A stretch of 64,000 nucleotides of DNA, from assembly GCA_025056155.1 (NCBI GenBank), contig JANWWL010000005.1:1-64000 (forward strand), given 5' to 3'. The position numbers were made by a program, and so were the translations under genes. The stretch's first letter is position 1; the number at the start of each line of letters is the position of its first letter. Shown here one piece after another: positions 38,291 to 47,315 of this stretch. The DNA is from Sphingomonadaceae bacterium. GTDB taxonomy: Bacteria; Pseudomonadota; Alphaproteobacteria; Sphingomonadales; Sphingomonadaceae. The notes below the pieces were generated by a model. The model searched no databases and was not told the origin of the DNA. It worked only from the letters and a program-made list of their open reading frames with translations.

Positions 38291-39820
38291 CTAGCCCAGC
38301 GCCTGCACCATGAGGACCCCCACGACCCCCAGCACGACGCCGACCATCAGCGCCGGCCAGCGCTTGGGGCCGGGCGCCGGCAGGGGCGGCAGGGGTGGCT
38401 CGGGTGGAGCGGCGCCCTCCAGGGGCACGCGCCGCACGAGGCGCTCCGCCACTTTGGGGAGCTCGCCGGCCAGCCACACCGCCCGCCCGATGCGCTGGGC
38501 GAGCCGCGCTTCCGGGCCCAGTTCGTCGCGCACCCAAGCCTTCACGTAGGGCGCTGCCGTTTCCCACATGTTGATCCGGGGATCGAGGGCGGCGGCCACC
38601 CCTTCGACCATCACCATCGTCTTCTGGAGGAGCAGCAGATGGGGTTGGGTCGGCATGTCGAAGCTTCGCGTGATGGCGAACAGACCGTCGAGCAGCGCGC
38701 CCACCGAAATTTCGGCCGTGGGCCGCCCCCGGACGGGTTCTCCCACCGCGCGGAGGGCGGTCGCAAACTCCCTGGGGTCGTGCCAGGGGGGCACGTAGCC
38801 CGCCTCGAAGTGGAGTTCGGCCACCCGGGCGTAGTCCCCGCGGATAAGCCCCCACAGGATTTCCGCCAGGTACACGCGCGCCCGCCGGTCGAGCCGGCCC
38901 ATGATCCCGAAATCCAACAGCGCGATGCGCCCGTCCGGGCACAGGATCAGGTTCCCTTGGTGCAGGTCGGCGTGGAAGAAGCCATGTCCGATCGCCTGCT
39001 CGAGGAAGCCGCCCACCACCGCCCGAGCCAACGCCCGCCGATCGGCACCTGCGCGGTCCACCGCGGCCATGTCGGTCAGCTTGACCCCGTCCACCCAGTC
39101 CAGCGCGAGCGTGCGCCGGCTGGTCCATTCCCAATGGACCTTCGGCACCCGGATGCCGGGCTCGCCGCGCACGGCCTGGGCCAGTTCGGACGCGTTGCCG
39201 GCCTCGCGCCGCAGGTCGAGCTCGGCCATCGTCCAGGCGCGGAACGTGGCGAGCACGTGGCGCGGCCGCAGCCGTCGAAATTCGCCCCCCAGCGTCTCGA
39301 GCCAGGCGGCCGCCCAGTCGTAGGCCGCAAGCGCCTGGCGGAACCGGCGCTCCACGCCGGGTCGCAACACCTTGAGCGCTACCTCGCGGCCGTCGCGAGT
39401 GCGGGCGCGGTGCACCTGGGCGATCGAGGCCGAGCCGGCGGGCTCGGGCGAGATCCAGGCGAAATGCGCGCGCCAGCCCCCGGGCAGCGCCCGGTCGAGC
39501 TCGGCCTCGATCCGGTCCCAGGGGTCGGGGGGCAGGTCGTCCTGCAGTCGCCTGAGGTCGGCGGCGGCTGCCTCGCCCACCAGGTCGGGGCGAGTGGCGA
39601 GCGCTTGGCCCAGCTTCACCGCTGCCGGCCCGCACGCGCGCAAACCCCCCGAATAGTCGGGCTCGCGCGGCGCCAAGGTGCCGGCGCGCAGCAGGCGGGC
39701 CACCAGCCTGACCCCCGGCGGCAGATCGGGCAGATCCTCGAAGGGACGCAGCACGCCATGGGCGGCGAGCCGCCGGGCATCGCTCAGCAGGCGCCAGGCG
39801 TGCCCCGCCTCGACCAGCAA
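38291..39820 (-). CDS. ubiB: Ubiquinone biosynthesis kinase-like protein UbiB
   Basis: An atypical protein-kinase-like ATPase needed for ubiquinone synthesis. From TTG 39820 the protein is 509 residues, the family length. It has the KxGQ motif in GPAAVKLGQALATRPDLV (near residue 75), SIAQVHRARTRDGREVALKV, HADLHQGNLILCPDG and LLDFGIMGRLD of the active site, and two C-terminal hydrophobic segments (MVGVVLGVVGVLMVQAL). The frame is open further upstream into ubiE, but TTG 39820, 4 bases past the ubiE stop, gives the best N-terminus. Confidence 0.93.
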   Translation of the reverse strand: MLVEAGHAWRLLSDARRLAAHGVLRPFEDLPDLPPGVRLVARLLRAGTLAPREPDYSGGLRACGPAAVKLGQALATRPDLVGEAAAADLRRLQDDLPPDPWDRIEAELDRALPGGWRAHFAWISPEPAGSASIAQVHRARTRDGREVALKVLRPGVERRFRQALAAYDWAAAWLETLGGEFRRLRPRHVLATFRAWTMAELDLRREAGNASELAQAVRGEPGIRVPKVHWEWTSRRTLALDWVDGVKLTDMAAVDRAGADRRALARAVVGGFLEQAIGHGFFHADLHQGNLILCPDGRIALLDFGIMGRLDRRARVYLAEILWGLIRGDYARVAELHFEAGYVPPWHDPREFATALRAVGEPVRGRPTAEISVGALLDGLFAITRSFDMPTQPHLLLLQKTMVMVEGVAAALDPRINMWETAAPYVKAWVRDELGPEARLAQRIGRAVWLAGELPKVAERLVRRVPLEGAAPPEPPLPPLPAPGPKRWPALMVGVVLGVVGVLMVQALG

Positions 39821-39824
39821 GCGC

Positions 39825-40586
39825 TCAGGTCTTCCAGCCCAGGTGAATGGCCACCGCCCCGCCCAGGATCGGGATTGCGCGCACCGGAGCAAACCCCGCC
39901 TGCCGCAAAAGGCCAGCGAACCGATCCATGTCGGGGAAGCGGCGGATGGATTCCACCAGGTAGCGATAGGCCGCGCGATCGCCCGCCACCCACTGGCCCA
40001 GCCGGGGCACGATGTGGAAGGAATAGAGGTCGTAGAGGCGTGCGAAGCCCGCCCATTCGGTCGCCGAGAACTCAAGACAGGCGAACCGCCCGCCCCAGGC
40101 CAGCACGCGCCGTGCCTCGGCCAGGGCTCGATCGATATGCGTCATGTTGCGGATGCCGAAGGCCACCGTCACGGCCGAGAAGGCTGCGTCCGCGAACGGC
40201 AGGGCCTCGGCGTCGGCCTGGACGAAGGCAAGCTTCAACCCCCGCCGGCGGGCCCGCTCCCGACCCACCGCCAGCATGGCGGGATTGATGTCGACCACGG
40301 TGACCTCCGCCCCCCGCCGCGCCAGGCGCAAGGCGACATCCCCCGTGCCGCCGGCCAGGTCCAGGATGGCTTCGCCCGGCCGGGGCCGCACGAGGGCCAC
40401 GAACCGATCCTTCCAGCGCCGGTGGAGGCCCACCGACATGAGGTCGTTCATGAGGTCGTAGCGCTGCGCCACGCGCCGGAAGACATCGCCCACCATCCGG
40501 GTCTTCTCGTGGGGGGCGACGTCGCGAAAACCGAAGCTGGCCCGCGCCGGCCCCGCCGCGCCCTCCCCTCGCCCGCCCTCCGTCAT
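39825..40586 (-). CDS. ubiE: Ubiquinone/menaquinone C-methyltransferase
   Basis: SAM-dependent methyltransferase of quinone synthesis, 253 residues. FGFRDVAPHEKTRMVGDVF and VAQRYDLMNDLMSVGLHRRWK are UbiE signatures. The SAM-binding motif I is ILDLAGGTGDVALRLA (residues about 72-87), and AVTVAFGIRNMTHIDRAL follows. It is divergent from mutM (44 bases between starts) and leads the operon ubiE-ubiB-coaBC-dut-moeB. Confidence 0.96.
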   Translation of the reverse strand: MTEGGRGEGAAGPARASFGFRDVAPHEKTRMVGDVFRRVAQRYDLMNDLMSVGLHRRWKDRFVALVRPRPGEAILDLAGGTGDVALRLARRGAEVTVVDINPAMLAVGRERARRRGLKLAFVQADAEALPFADAAFSAVTVAFGIRNMTHIDRALAEARRVLAWGGRFACLEFSATEWAGFARLYDLYSFHIVPRLGQWVAGDRAAYRYLVESIRRFPDMDRFAGLLRQAGFAPVRAIPILGGAVAIHLGWKT

Positions 40587-40630
40587 GACGCCCCCTTGCC
40601 GCGGCCGGCGCGGCCTGTCACCCGGGCAGG

Positions 40631-41443
40631 GTGCCCGAACTGCCCGAGGTCGAAACGGTCGTGCGGGGGCTGGCGCCGGTGCTCGACGGTGCCGCGGTGC
40701 GCCGCGTGCGCGTGCGCCGGCGCGACCTGCGTTGGCCCGTGCCGAGCGGGCTCGAGCGACACCTTTCGGGGGCGCGAATCACGGGCGTCCGGCGCCGGGC
40801 TAAGTTCGGCCTGATCGACACCGATCGGGGCCACACGCTCATCTTTCACTTAGGCATGTCGGGGCGCCTCAGGCTCGACCCCTCCGAGCGGCTACCCCAC
40901 GACCATGTGGAGCTCGAAACCGATGGCCACCGGATCGTCTTCCACGATCCCCGCCGGTTCGGTTCGCTCCACCTGGTGCCCACGGCCGAGGCCGCCCGCC
41001 ACCCCCTGCTCGCCGGTCTGGGTCCGGAACCGCTCGACCCCGATTTCGACGGCGAGGCACTGGCGCAAGCCGCCCGCGGCCGACGCGTGGCCATCCGCGC
41101 GCTGCTCCTCGACCAGCGCGCCGTCGCCGGGATCGGCAACATCTACGCGTGCGAGGCGCTGTTCCGGGCAGGGATCCATCCCGCGCGGGCGGCCGGTCGC
41201 ATCGCCCGACCACGCTTCGAGCGGCTGGCCCATGGCCTGCGGGCCGTGCTCGAAGCGGCGATCGAGGCCGGTGGAACGAGCCTTCGGGACCATGCCGCCG
41301 TCGACGGCGCGCTCGGCTGGTTCCAACGCGCGCTCGCGGTCTACGGGCGCGAGGGCGAGGCCTGCCCGGCCTGCGGCCACGCGATCCGGCGCCAGCGGTT
41401 GCACGGACGCTCGGCTTTCTTCTGCCCTCGCTGTCAGCGCTAG
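40631..41443 (+). CDS. mutM: Formamidopyrimidine-DNA glycosylase
   Basis: Removes 8-oxoguanine and formamidopyrimidines from DNA. The 270-residue protein opens with PELPEVETVVRGL, whose Pro2 is the catalytic nucleophile and Glu3 the general acid. HLGMSGRL, VAGIGNIYACEALF with helix-two-turn-helix residues, and a complete C-terminal zinc finger (CPACGHAIRR...FCPRCQR) are present. The start is GTG 40631, fixed by the conserved N-terminus. It lies upstream of rpsT, a frequent alphaproteobacterial order. Confidence 0.97.
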   Translation: MPELPEVETVVRGLAPVLDGAAVRRVRVRRRDLRWPVPSGLERHLSGARITGVRRRAKFGLIDTDRGHTLIFHLGMSGRLRLDPSERLPHDHVELETDGHRIVFHDPRRFGSLHLVPTAEAARHPLLAGLGPEPLDPDFDGEALAQAARGRRVAIRALLLDQRAVAGIGNIYACEALFRAGIHPARAAGRIARPRFERLAHGLRAVLEAAIEAGGTSLRDHAAVDGALGWFQRALAVYGREGEACPACGHAIRRQRLHGRSAFFCPRCQR

Positions 41444-41548
41444 GGCTCCTTGACCCCGGCCCGCGCGCGCCGTAGGCCGCCGTCGAAACCGTCGGTTCGA
41501 CCGCGCGGGCGTGCCGGTCGACCACCAGAACGTCACCAAAGGGATCCC

Positions 41549-41818
41549 ATGGCGAACACCCCGTCGGCCGAAAAGCGTGTGCGCCGCAACGCGCGGCGCG
41601 CGGCCATCAACCGTGCCCGGCGGTCGCGCATCCGCACGTTCGTGAAGAAAGTCGAGGCGGCGATCGCCAGCGGCGAGCGGGCGGCGGCCGAGGCGGCCTT
41701 CCGTCTGGCCCAGCCCGAGATCCAGCGCGGCGTGGCCAAGGGCGTGCTGCACCGCAACACCGCGGCCCGCAAGCTTTCCCGCCTGTGGGCGCGAATCGCC
41801 CGGTTGCCCCAGGGCTGA
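41549..41818 (+). CDS. rpsT: 30S ribosomal protein S20
   Basis: A small basic protein of the 30S subunit, 89 residues. [20 protein letters not shown] is the standard S20 start, followed by the helical core ([14 protein letters not shown]) and the C-terminal [27 protein letters not shown] lies 6 bases before the ATG. A TTGACC-17-TAGGCC element (41450-41478) could be its promoter, though the -10 is weak. The gene sits between mutM and dnaA. Confidence 0.97.
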   Translation: MANTPSAEKRVRRNARRAAINRARRSRIRTFVKKVEAAIASGERAAAEAAFRLAQPEIQRGVAKGVLHRNTAARKLSRLWARIARLPQG

Positions 41819-42418
41819 GCGTCCGACCCTTCCTCGACGTCCATTTCCGACGGATTCGGGCGGCGGTGTCATGGAACCGTCGCGAAACTGTCACGTGGGT
41901 GCCGCGCGGGGGGTCGCCGATTCTCCTCAGCAGTCGAACACGTTGGGCCGCTATCCTCATCCTGAGCGCACCGGCCGCCCGGCCGGCGACGTTCCCGTCG
42001 CGTCAAAATCTCGACGCCGTTTCAACCCGTTGCCGAAAAACGCCGGCTCGGGAACGGCTTGGGCTGTCAACCGAAATATTTGCAGTTCGATGAAATTCGG
42101 GCCCTTGCCCCGCCCGCCCACGCTTGGTTTAGTCGGGGGGCCGGTGCGATGGTGAGAGCCGCGGACCGCGGTTCGAGTCGGACTGGCGCCAGATCGATCC
42201 GGCCCGCTGGGGGGCGTTCCCGTCGTCTCGACGCTTGAGTCGGGGCCTCCCTCGGTGCGTGCCGGCAGGTTCGCGAGGGGACGGAACAGGATGGCCAGGT
42301 CGCGAACGGGAAGGGAAGCCTCACGCGCCCACCCCAAGGCCACCAGCAGCCGCCGACCGCGCGCCCCCTAGCGCCCCACGCCCGCCTCCCGCCCTATCGT
42401 CATGTCCCGCTGCTCGAG
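41819..42418. other. 600-bp gene-free region upstream of dnaA
   Basis: No protein or RNA gene is convincing here. The middle (about 42000-42110) is the most AT-rich part, with CAAAATC, GAAAAACG and CCGAAATATTTGC. Four GANTC sites, the CcrM methylation target, occur at 41853, 41919, 42175 and 42237. I found no exact TTATCCACA DnaA box on either strand by eye. The region probably holds the dnaA promoter. It is a possible origin, but the sequence alone does not show that. Confidence 0.5.
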
Positions 42419-43885
42419 ATGGAGCCACGCCTGCCCATGCTCGTTTCGCCGACGACGCCCATGGTCATGCCGCCCGCCGGCTGCGCCGATCCTCCATGCC
42501 AGGCGACGGTTGCGGAGGCGGACGCCCGCCCGGCCTTCGCCCGGGCCCGCGAATGGCTGCGCGCTCGGCTGGGCCAGGACACGTTCCACCGTTGGATCGC
42601 ACCCCTCGCCTGGGGTGGCGTGGAGGGCCAGACGGCCGTGCTGCGTCTGCCGTCGCGCTTCATGGCCGAATGGGTGCGCGACCATTTCCAGGAACCGATC
42701 CGGCTGGCGATCGAGGCCGCGATGCCGGGCGTGGACGACGTCCGGATCGAATGCGGGGCGGGCGTCCCTCCAGCGCCATACGGGCCCACGCCGCCCGATT
42801 CGGCACCGGCCTTGGAACCCTCCGAAGCCCGGGAACCCACCGAGGCCCGCCGGCCCGCGTTCGATCCGCGCTACAGCTTCCGCGGCTTCGTGGTCGGCCG
42901 GTCCAACGAGCTCGCCTATCGCGCCGCCCGCACGCTCGCCGAGGCGGTGGGCACCGGCGCGCCGGCCGGGTTCAACCCGCTCTTCCTCCACGGGCCCACG
43001 GGGCTCGGCAAGACGCACCTGATGCACGCCATCGGCCAGGGCGTGCAGGCGCGCTTGCCCACGGCCCGCATCGCCTACCTGTCGGCCGAGCGGTTCATGG
43101 TGGAATTCCTGGCGGCCCTCAGGGCGCGGGACACGATCAGCTTCAAGCAGCGGCTGCGCTCGTGCGACCTGCTCATGATCGACGACGTGCAATTCATCGC
43201 CGGCAAGGAGTCAACGCAGGAAGAGTTCTTCCACACGATGAACGAAATCATCGGGGCCGGGCGCTGGCTCGTCATCTCGGCCGATCGCAGCCCGCAGAAC
43301 CTCGAGGGCATCGAAAGCCGGATCCAGTCGCGCCTGGCCTGGGGCCTGGTGGCCGACATCCACCCCGCCGACTACGAGCTCCGGCTCAACATCCTCAAGG
43401 CGAAGCTCGGCGCCCAACCCGAGGCCGCCGTCCCGGCCGACGTCGTGGAGTTCCTGGCCCGGCGCATCGTGGCCAACGTCCGCGAGCTCGAAGGGGCGCT
43501 CAACCGAGTGCTGGCCTACGCCCAGCTTACGGGCCGAACGGTCGACCTCGACTTCACGCGCGAGGTGCTGGCCGACGTCCTCAAGGCCCATGCCCGTCGC
43601 CTGACCATCGACGATATCCAGCGCCGTGTGGCCGACCATTACCGGATCCGCGTGTCGGACCTTCTGTCGCCCCGCCGGGCGCGCGACGTGGCGCGCCCCC
43701 GGCAGGTCGCCATGTATCTGGCCAAGCAGCTTACGTCGCGCTCGCTGCCCGAGATCGGCCGACGCTTCGGTGGCCGCGACCATACGACCGTAATGCACGC
43801 CATCCGCCGGATCGAGGAATTGCGGCGAACCGACCCCGAACTCGACCGCGACCTCGACCTGCTGCTGCGAGCGCTCGACGGCTGA
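42419..43885 (+). CDS. dnaA: Chromosomal replication initiator DnaA
   Basis: Binds DnaA boxes at the origin and opens the duplex. The 488-residue protein has domain I ([21 protein letters not shown], about 41-61), a Pro/Glu linker, the AAA+ domain with Walker [10 protein letters not shown] (about 192-200), Walker [10 protein letters not shown] (near 250) and sensor motifs, and domain IV with the DNA-binding signature [15 protein letters not shown] (near 450). About 35 residues of unconserved N-terminus precede domain I, so a later ATG (for example 42437) is possible. dnaN does not follow; the next gene is ribH on the opposite strand. Confidence 0.97.
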   Translation: MEPRLPMLVSPTTPMVMPPAGCADPPCQATVAEADARPAFARAREWLRARLGQDTFHRWIAPLAWGGVEGQTAVLRLPSRFMAEWVRDHFQEPIRLAIEAAMPGVDDVRIECGAGVPPAPYGPTPPDSAPALEPSEAREPTEARRPAFDPRYSFRGFVVGRSNELAYRAARTLAEAVGTGAPAGFNPLFLHGPTGLGKTHLMHAIGQGVQARLPTARIAYLSAERFMVEFLAALRARDTISFKQRLRSCDLLMIDDVQFIAGKESTQEEFFHTMNEIIGAGRWLVISADRSPQNLEGIESRIQSRLAWGLVADIHPADYELRLNILKAKLGAQPEAAVPADVVEFLARRIVANVRELEGALNRVLAYAQLTGRTVDLDFTREVLADVLKAHARRLTIDDIQRRVADHYRIRVSDLLSPRRARDVARPRQVAMYLAKQLTSRSLPEIGRRFGGRDHTTVMHAIRRIEELRRTDPELDRDLDLLLRALDG

Positions 43886-43960
43886 GGGAGCCCGGCGGCC
43901 GCGGCGGGAGGAGTTGCCGACGGCCGGGCCGACGGGCAAGAGGCGCGCGGCGGGAAGCCC

Positions 43961-44368
43961 TTAGAGGCTCAGGCGAGCCTTGAGCGCCATCAGGGCGAGG
44001 GCCGCGTCCACTGCCTCGGCCGCCTTGCCGATGCGGGCCAGCGCCTGGGCCTCGTGGTCGACGGTCAAGATCCCATTGCCGATCGCCACGCCGTCGAGCG
44101 CCAGCGCCATGAGCCCCCGCGCGCTCTCGCCCGCCACCACCTCGAAATGGAAGGTCTCGCCGCGGATGACGCACCCCAACGCCACGAAGGCCTCGAAACG
44201 GCCCGTGCGGTCGAGAAGCGCGATGGCCGGCGGCACTTCGAGCGCGCCGGGCACGTCCTCCACTTCGAAGGCGTGGCCGGCCTCCTCCAGGCGCCGGATG
44301 GCGGCCGCCACCTGGGCGTCGCGAATGTGACGGTAGAAGCCCGCCACCACCACCCCGACTCGGGCCAT
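43961..44368 (-). CDS. ribH: 6,7-Dimethyl-8-ribityllumazine synthase
   Basis: Condenses the pyrimidine intermediate with dihydroxybutanone phosphate in riboflavin synthesis. The 135-residue protein has [14 protein letters not shown] (relatives: VPGAxEIP), [16 protein letters not shown] (residues about 69-84) with the catalytic His, and [10 protein letters not shown]-like [16 protein letters not shown]. It is short compared with the usual 140-160 but looks complete. It is the last gene of the rib operon; nusB, a frequent follower, is absent and dnaA converges on it. Confidence 0.94.
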   Translation of the reverse strand: MARVGVVVAGFYRHIRDAQVAAAIRRLEEAGHAFEVEDVPGALEVPPAIALLDRTGRFEAFVALGCVIRGETFHFEVVAGESARGLMALALDGVAIGNGILTVDHEAQALARIGKAAEAVDAALALMALKARLSL

Positions 44369-44391
44369 CGCTGGCTCCCCTCGGCCCGCCG

Positions 44392-45666
44392 TCAGGCCTC
44401 GAGCGGCCGCTCGTTCACGACCGTGAGCCCATAGCCCGACAGGCCCACGAAGCTGCGGTGCGCATTGGTGATGAGGTCGATCTCCGTCACGCCCAGATCG
44501 CACAGGATCTGGGCGCCGATCCCGTAGTCGCGCTGCTCCAGCGCCTCGCGCACGCCGGCCTCGCGCTCGGCCATCAGGCGCGACAGCCGGTCGGGCCGGT
44601 TGTCGCGCAGCAACACGATGATTCCTTCGCCTTCGCGCCCGATCATCTCCATGGCCCGTTGCAGCGCGCCACAGCGCGGCCCCTCCTCGCCCAGGATGTC
44701 GGCGAACGGCGAGAGCACGTGCATCCGCACGAGCGTCGGCCGGCCCGGGGTCACCCGACCCTTCTGCAGCACCAGATGCTCGGCGTACTCGGCCTTGTTC
44801 ACGTAGAGCTTCACGCGCCACTCGCCTCCGAAGCGGCTGGCCAGGGTCGTCTCGGCCATGCAGGCCACCAGACTGTCATGGCGGCGGCGATAGGCGATGA
44901 GGTCGCGGATCGTGCCGATCTTAAGGCCGTGCCGGCGCGCGAAGGGGATGAGGTCCGACAGCCGGGCCATCGTGCCGTCATCGTTCATGATCTCGCAGAT
45001 CACGGCCGACGGGTTGAGGCCCGCCAGCCGCGCGATGTCGACCGACGCCTCGGTGTGGCCCGCCCGCACCAGCACGCCGCCGTCGCGGGCCACCAACGGA
45101 AACACGTGGCCCGGCGACACCAACGCCTCCGGCCCCTGCGACGCGTCGATCGCCACCGCGATGGTGCGCGCCCGGTCGGCCGCCGAGATGCCCGTCGTGA
45201 CCCCTTCGCGCGCCTCGATCGACACGGTGAAGGCCGTTTCGTGCCGGCTGCCGTTGGTGGACGCCATCATCGGCAGCTGCAGCTGCTCGACGCGCGCGCG
45301 GGTCAGCGCCAGGCAGATGAGGCCACGCCCGTGTCGGGCCATGAAGTTGATGGCCTCAGGCGTGGCCATCTGCGCGGGGATCACGAGATCCCCCTCGTTC
45401 TCCCGGTCCTCATCGTCCACCAGGATGAACATTCGCCCGTTGCGAGCCTCCTCGATGATCTGTTCGATCGGCACGAGCGGCGACTGGGCCCGCCCATCGA
45501 GCCAGGCCTCGAGCTTGCCCAGGGTCTCGGCCGTGGGGTTCCAGTCGGGCCGGTCGAGGGCTCTGAGGCTGTTGGGGTGCAGGCCGCACGCCCTGGCCAG
45601 CGCGGCCTTGCTGAGGCCCGTCTCGGCCAGGCGTTGGCGAATCCGGTCCAGCAACGAGACCGTCAT
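44392..45666 (-). CDS. ribB: 3,4-Dihydroxy-2-butanone-4-phosphate synthase with HTH and degenerate GTP cyclohydrolase II domains
   Basis: A 424-residue three-part protein. Residues about 1-60 form a Cro/CI-like helix-turn-helix (LSKAALARACGLHPNSLRAL). RibB follows: ILVDDEDRENEGDLVIPA with the acidic Mg-binding cluster, TGISAADRA and RAGHTEASVDIARLAGL are intact, so DHBP synthase should be active. The C-terminal part resembles RibA (VRMHVLSPFADILGEE), but the zinc-binding GDxxxSxRCDC motif of GTP cyclohydrolase II is absent, leaving only RCG. An active RibA must therefore be encoded elsewhere. Similar proteins occur in other alphaproteobacteria. Confidence 0.92.
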   Translation of the reverse strand: MTVSLLDRIRQRLAETGLSKAALARACGLHPNSLRALDRPDWNPTAETLGKLEAWLDGRAQSPLVPIEQIIEEARNGRMFILVDDEDRENEGDLVIPAQMATPEAINFMARHGRGLICLALTRARVEQLQLPMMASTNGSRHETAFTVSIEAREGVTTGISAADRARTIAVAIDASQGPEALVSPGHVFPLVARDGGVLVRAGHTEASVDIARLAGLNPSAVICEIMNDDGTMARLSDLIPFARRHGLKIGTIRDLIAYRRRHDSLVACMAETTLASRFGGEWRVKLYVNKAEYAEHLVLQKGRVTPGRPTLVRMHVLSPFADILGEEGPRCGALQRAMEMIGREGEGIIVLLRDNRPDRLSRLMAEREAGVREALEQRDYGIGAQILCDLGVTEIDLITNAHRSFVGLSGYGLTVVNERPLEA

Positions 45667-45710
45667 GGCACCCCTCCATCACATCCCGCTGTGCGGAACA
45701 AGATGAAGGA

Positions 45711-46319
45711 TCACATCCGGCTGTCGACAAGGCGCCGCAGATAGCGCGCCAACACGTCGATCTCGATCGCCACCTCGTCCCCCGGCCGAAGCGCCCCCAG
45801 GGTCGTCACGGCGGCCGTGTGCGGCACCAGGTTGACGCCGAAGCAACAGCCGTCGGGGCTGTCCGTGACCTCGTTCACGGTGAGCGACACGCCGTCGACC
45901 GCGATCGACCCCTTGGGAGCGATCCCGAAGCCCAGGGCCGCCGGAGCCTCGAACGTCACCCTCAGGCTTCCGCCGTGGGGGGCTATGGCCACCACGCGCG
46001 CCACGCCGTCGACGTGGCCGGTCACGATATGGCCGCCCAGTTCGTCGCCCACCTTGAGCGACCGCTCGAGGTTGAGCCGTCGTCCCGGCTCCCAGCGCCC
46101 CGCGGGGGTACGGGCGCGCGTCTCGGCCGAGACGTCGAAGGCAAGCTGCCCGGCTTCGACCCGGACGACCGTAAGGCACACGCCCGAACAGGCAACCGAG
46201 GCTCCGGGGGGCGGCGCGCCCACATCGGCTTCGGGTTCGATCCAGATCCTCAGGTCTTCACCCGGGACCGCGCGCGCCTCGACGATGCGGCCCACCCCCG
46301 CCACGATCCCCGTAAACAT
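45711..46319 (-). CDS. ribE: Riboflavin synthase, alpha chain
   Basis: Dismutates two lumazines to riboflavin. The 202-residue protein is an internal duplication of two lumazine-binding barrels. Repeat 1 starts MFTGIVAGVGRI and has CSGVCLTVV with the conserved Cys. Repeat 2 has GGHIVTGHVDGVA and DGVSLTVNEV. The C-terminal IEIDVLARYLRRL forms the trimerisation helix. It lies 11 bases downstream of ribD. Confidence 0.96.
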   Translation of the reverse strand: MFTGIVAGVGRIVEARAVPGEDLRIWIEPEADVGAPPPGASVACSGVCLTVVRVEAGQLAFDVSAETRARTPAGRWEPGRRLNLERSLKVGDELGGHIVTGHVDGVARVVAIAPHGGSLRVTFEAPAALGFGIAPKGSIAVDGVSLTVNEVTDSPDGCCFGVNLVPHTAAVTTLGALRPGDEVAIEIDVLARYLRRLVDSRM

Positions 46320-46330
46320 CGGGCCGGGGC

Positions 46331-47311
46331 CTAGCGGGCGCGCACCAGCTCCTCAAGGACGTCACCGCCCAGCACCCGGCGGGAGGCGAGCGTCCAGCGG
46401 GCCCGGGCCGCCGCGAGGTCAGTGGCTTCGAACCCCTCAAGGCTCGGCCCCTCGCCCACCAGCAGTGGCGCGCGAAACAGCCACAGCCGATCCACCAGGT
46501 CGGCCGCCAGCAAGGCCCCCGCCAGGCGCCCTCCGCCTTCCACCAGCAGCCTGAGCCACGCGCGAGATCGGGCCAGCGCGAGGAGCCCCGGCAGGTCGGG
46601 GACGGCCAGCCAGCCCGTCGGCACGGCGGCCGGCCGGCCGACCACGACCCGCGCCGGTTGGCGCCCCGTCCAGCCCGGCAGGCGGACGGTGAGTTCCGGC
46701 CGGTCCACCCGGAAGGTGCCGTGGCCCACCACCACGGCATCGGCACGGGCCCGAAGGGCATGGCCGAAGGCACGGGCCACGGGCCCCGTCAGCCAACGGC
46801 TCCGCCCGTCGGCCATGGCCAGCCGGCCGTCGAGGGACAGGGCGAGCTTCAGCGCGATTTCGGGCCGGCCGTCCTCCACGTGCCGGCGAAAGCCCAACAG
46901 CTCGTCCTCGGCCGCCGGCCGGCCCACGTCCTCCACCACGTCCACCCCCCCCTCCCGTAGCCGGGCGATCCCGCGCCCGGCGGTCCGCGGGTCGGGGTCG
47001 GGCATGGCCACCACCACGCGCGCCACGCCGGCTTCCACCAACAGGTCGGCGCACGCGGGCCCCCGGGGCGAGACGTGGGCGCACGGCTCCAGGGTGACCC
47101 AGGCCGTGGCCCCGCGCGCGGCGGGCCCCGCCGCGGCCAGCGCCGCGGCCTCGGCGTGCGGGCGGCCCCCCTCGCCGGTGCGACCCCGGCCGACTACTTG
47201 GCCGTCGCGGACGAGGATACAGCCCACGTTGGGGTTGGGGGTGCTGGTGCCGGCCGAACGCCGGGCCAACGTCAAGGCGGCCGCCATCAGGCGACCGTCG
47301 AGCGCCGTCAC
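46331..47311 (-). CDS. ribD: Bifunctional diaminohydroxyphosphoribosylaminopyrimidine deaminase/reductase
   Basis: Catalyses the deamination and reduction steps of riboflavin synthesis. The N-terminal deaminase domain has NPNVGCILVRDGQVVGRG, the zinc ligand His in GGRPHAEAAAL, and WVTLEPCAHVSPRGPACADL with both zinc cysteines. The reductase domain has LALSLDGRLAMADGRSRWLTG and ADAVVVGHGTFRVDRPELTV, and ends with a glycine-rich VEGGGRLAGALL. GTG 47311 lies 4 bases after the upstream stop and is preferred over the in-frame start at 47371. Confidence 0.94.
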   Translation of the reverse strand: MTALDGRLMAAALTLARRSAGTSTPNPNVGCILVRDGQVVGRGRTGEGGRPHAEAAALAAAGPAARGATAWVTLEPCAHVSPRGPACADLLVEAGVARVVVAMPDPDPRTAGRGIARLREGGVDVVEDVGRPAAEDELLGFRRHVEDGRPEIALKLALSLDGRLAMADGRSRWLTGPVARAFGHALRARADAVVVGHGTFRVDRPELTVRLPGWTGRQPARVVVGRPAAVPTGWLAVPDLPGLLALARSRAWLRLLVEGGGRLAGALLAADLVDRLWLFRAPLLVGEGPSLEGFEATDLAAARARWTLASRRVLGGDVLEELVRAR

Positions 47312-47315
47312 GCCG

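Noticed and set aside
42130-42200. tRNA-like stretch with GGTTCGAGTC and TTTAGTCGG
   Set aside because: The bases flanking TTCGAGT do not form a 5-bp T-stem, and no acceptor or anticodon stem can be drawn.
41819-42418. Firm oriC assignment
   Set aside because: No exact DnaA boxes were found by eye, and alphaproteobacterial origins are often not next to dnaA. Kept only as an open possibility.
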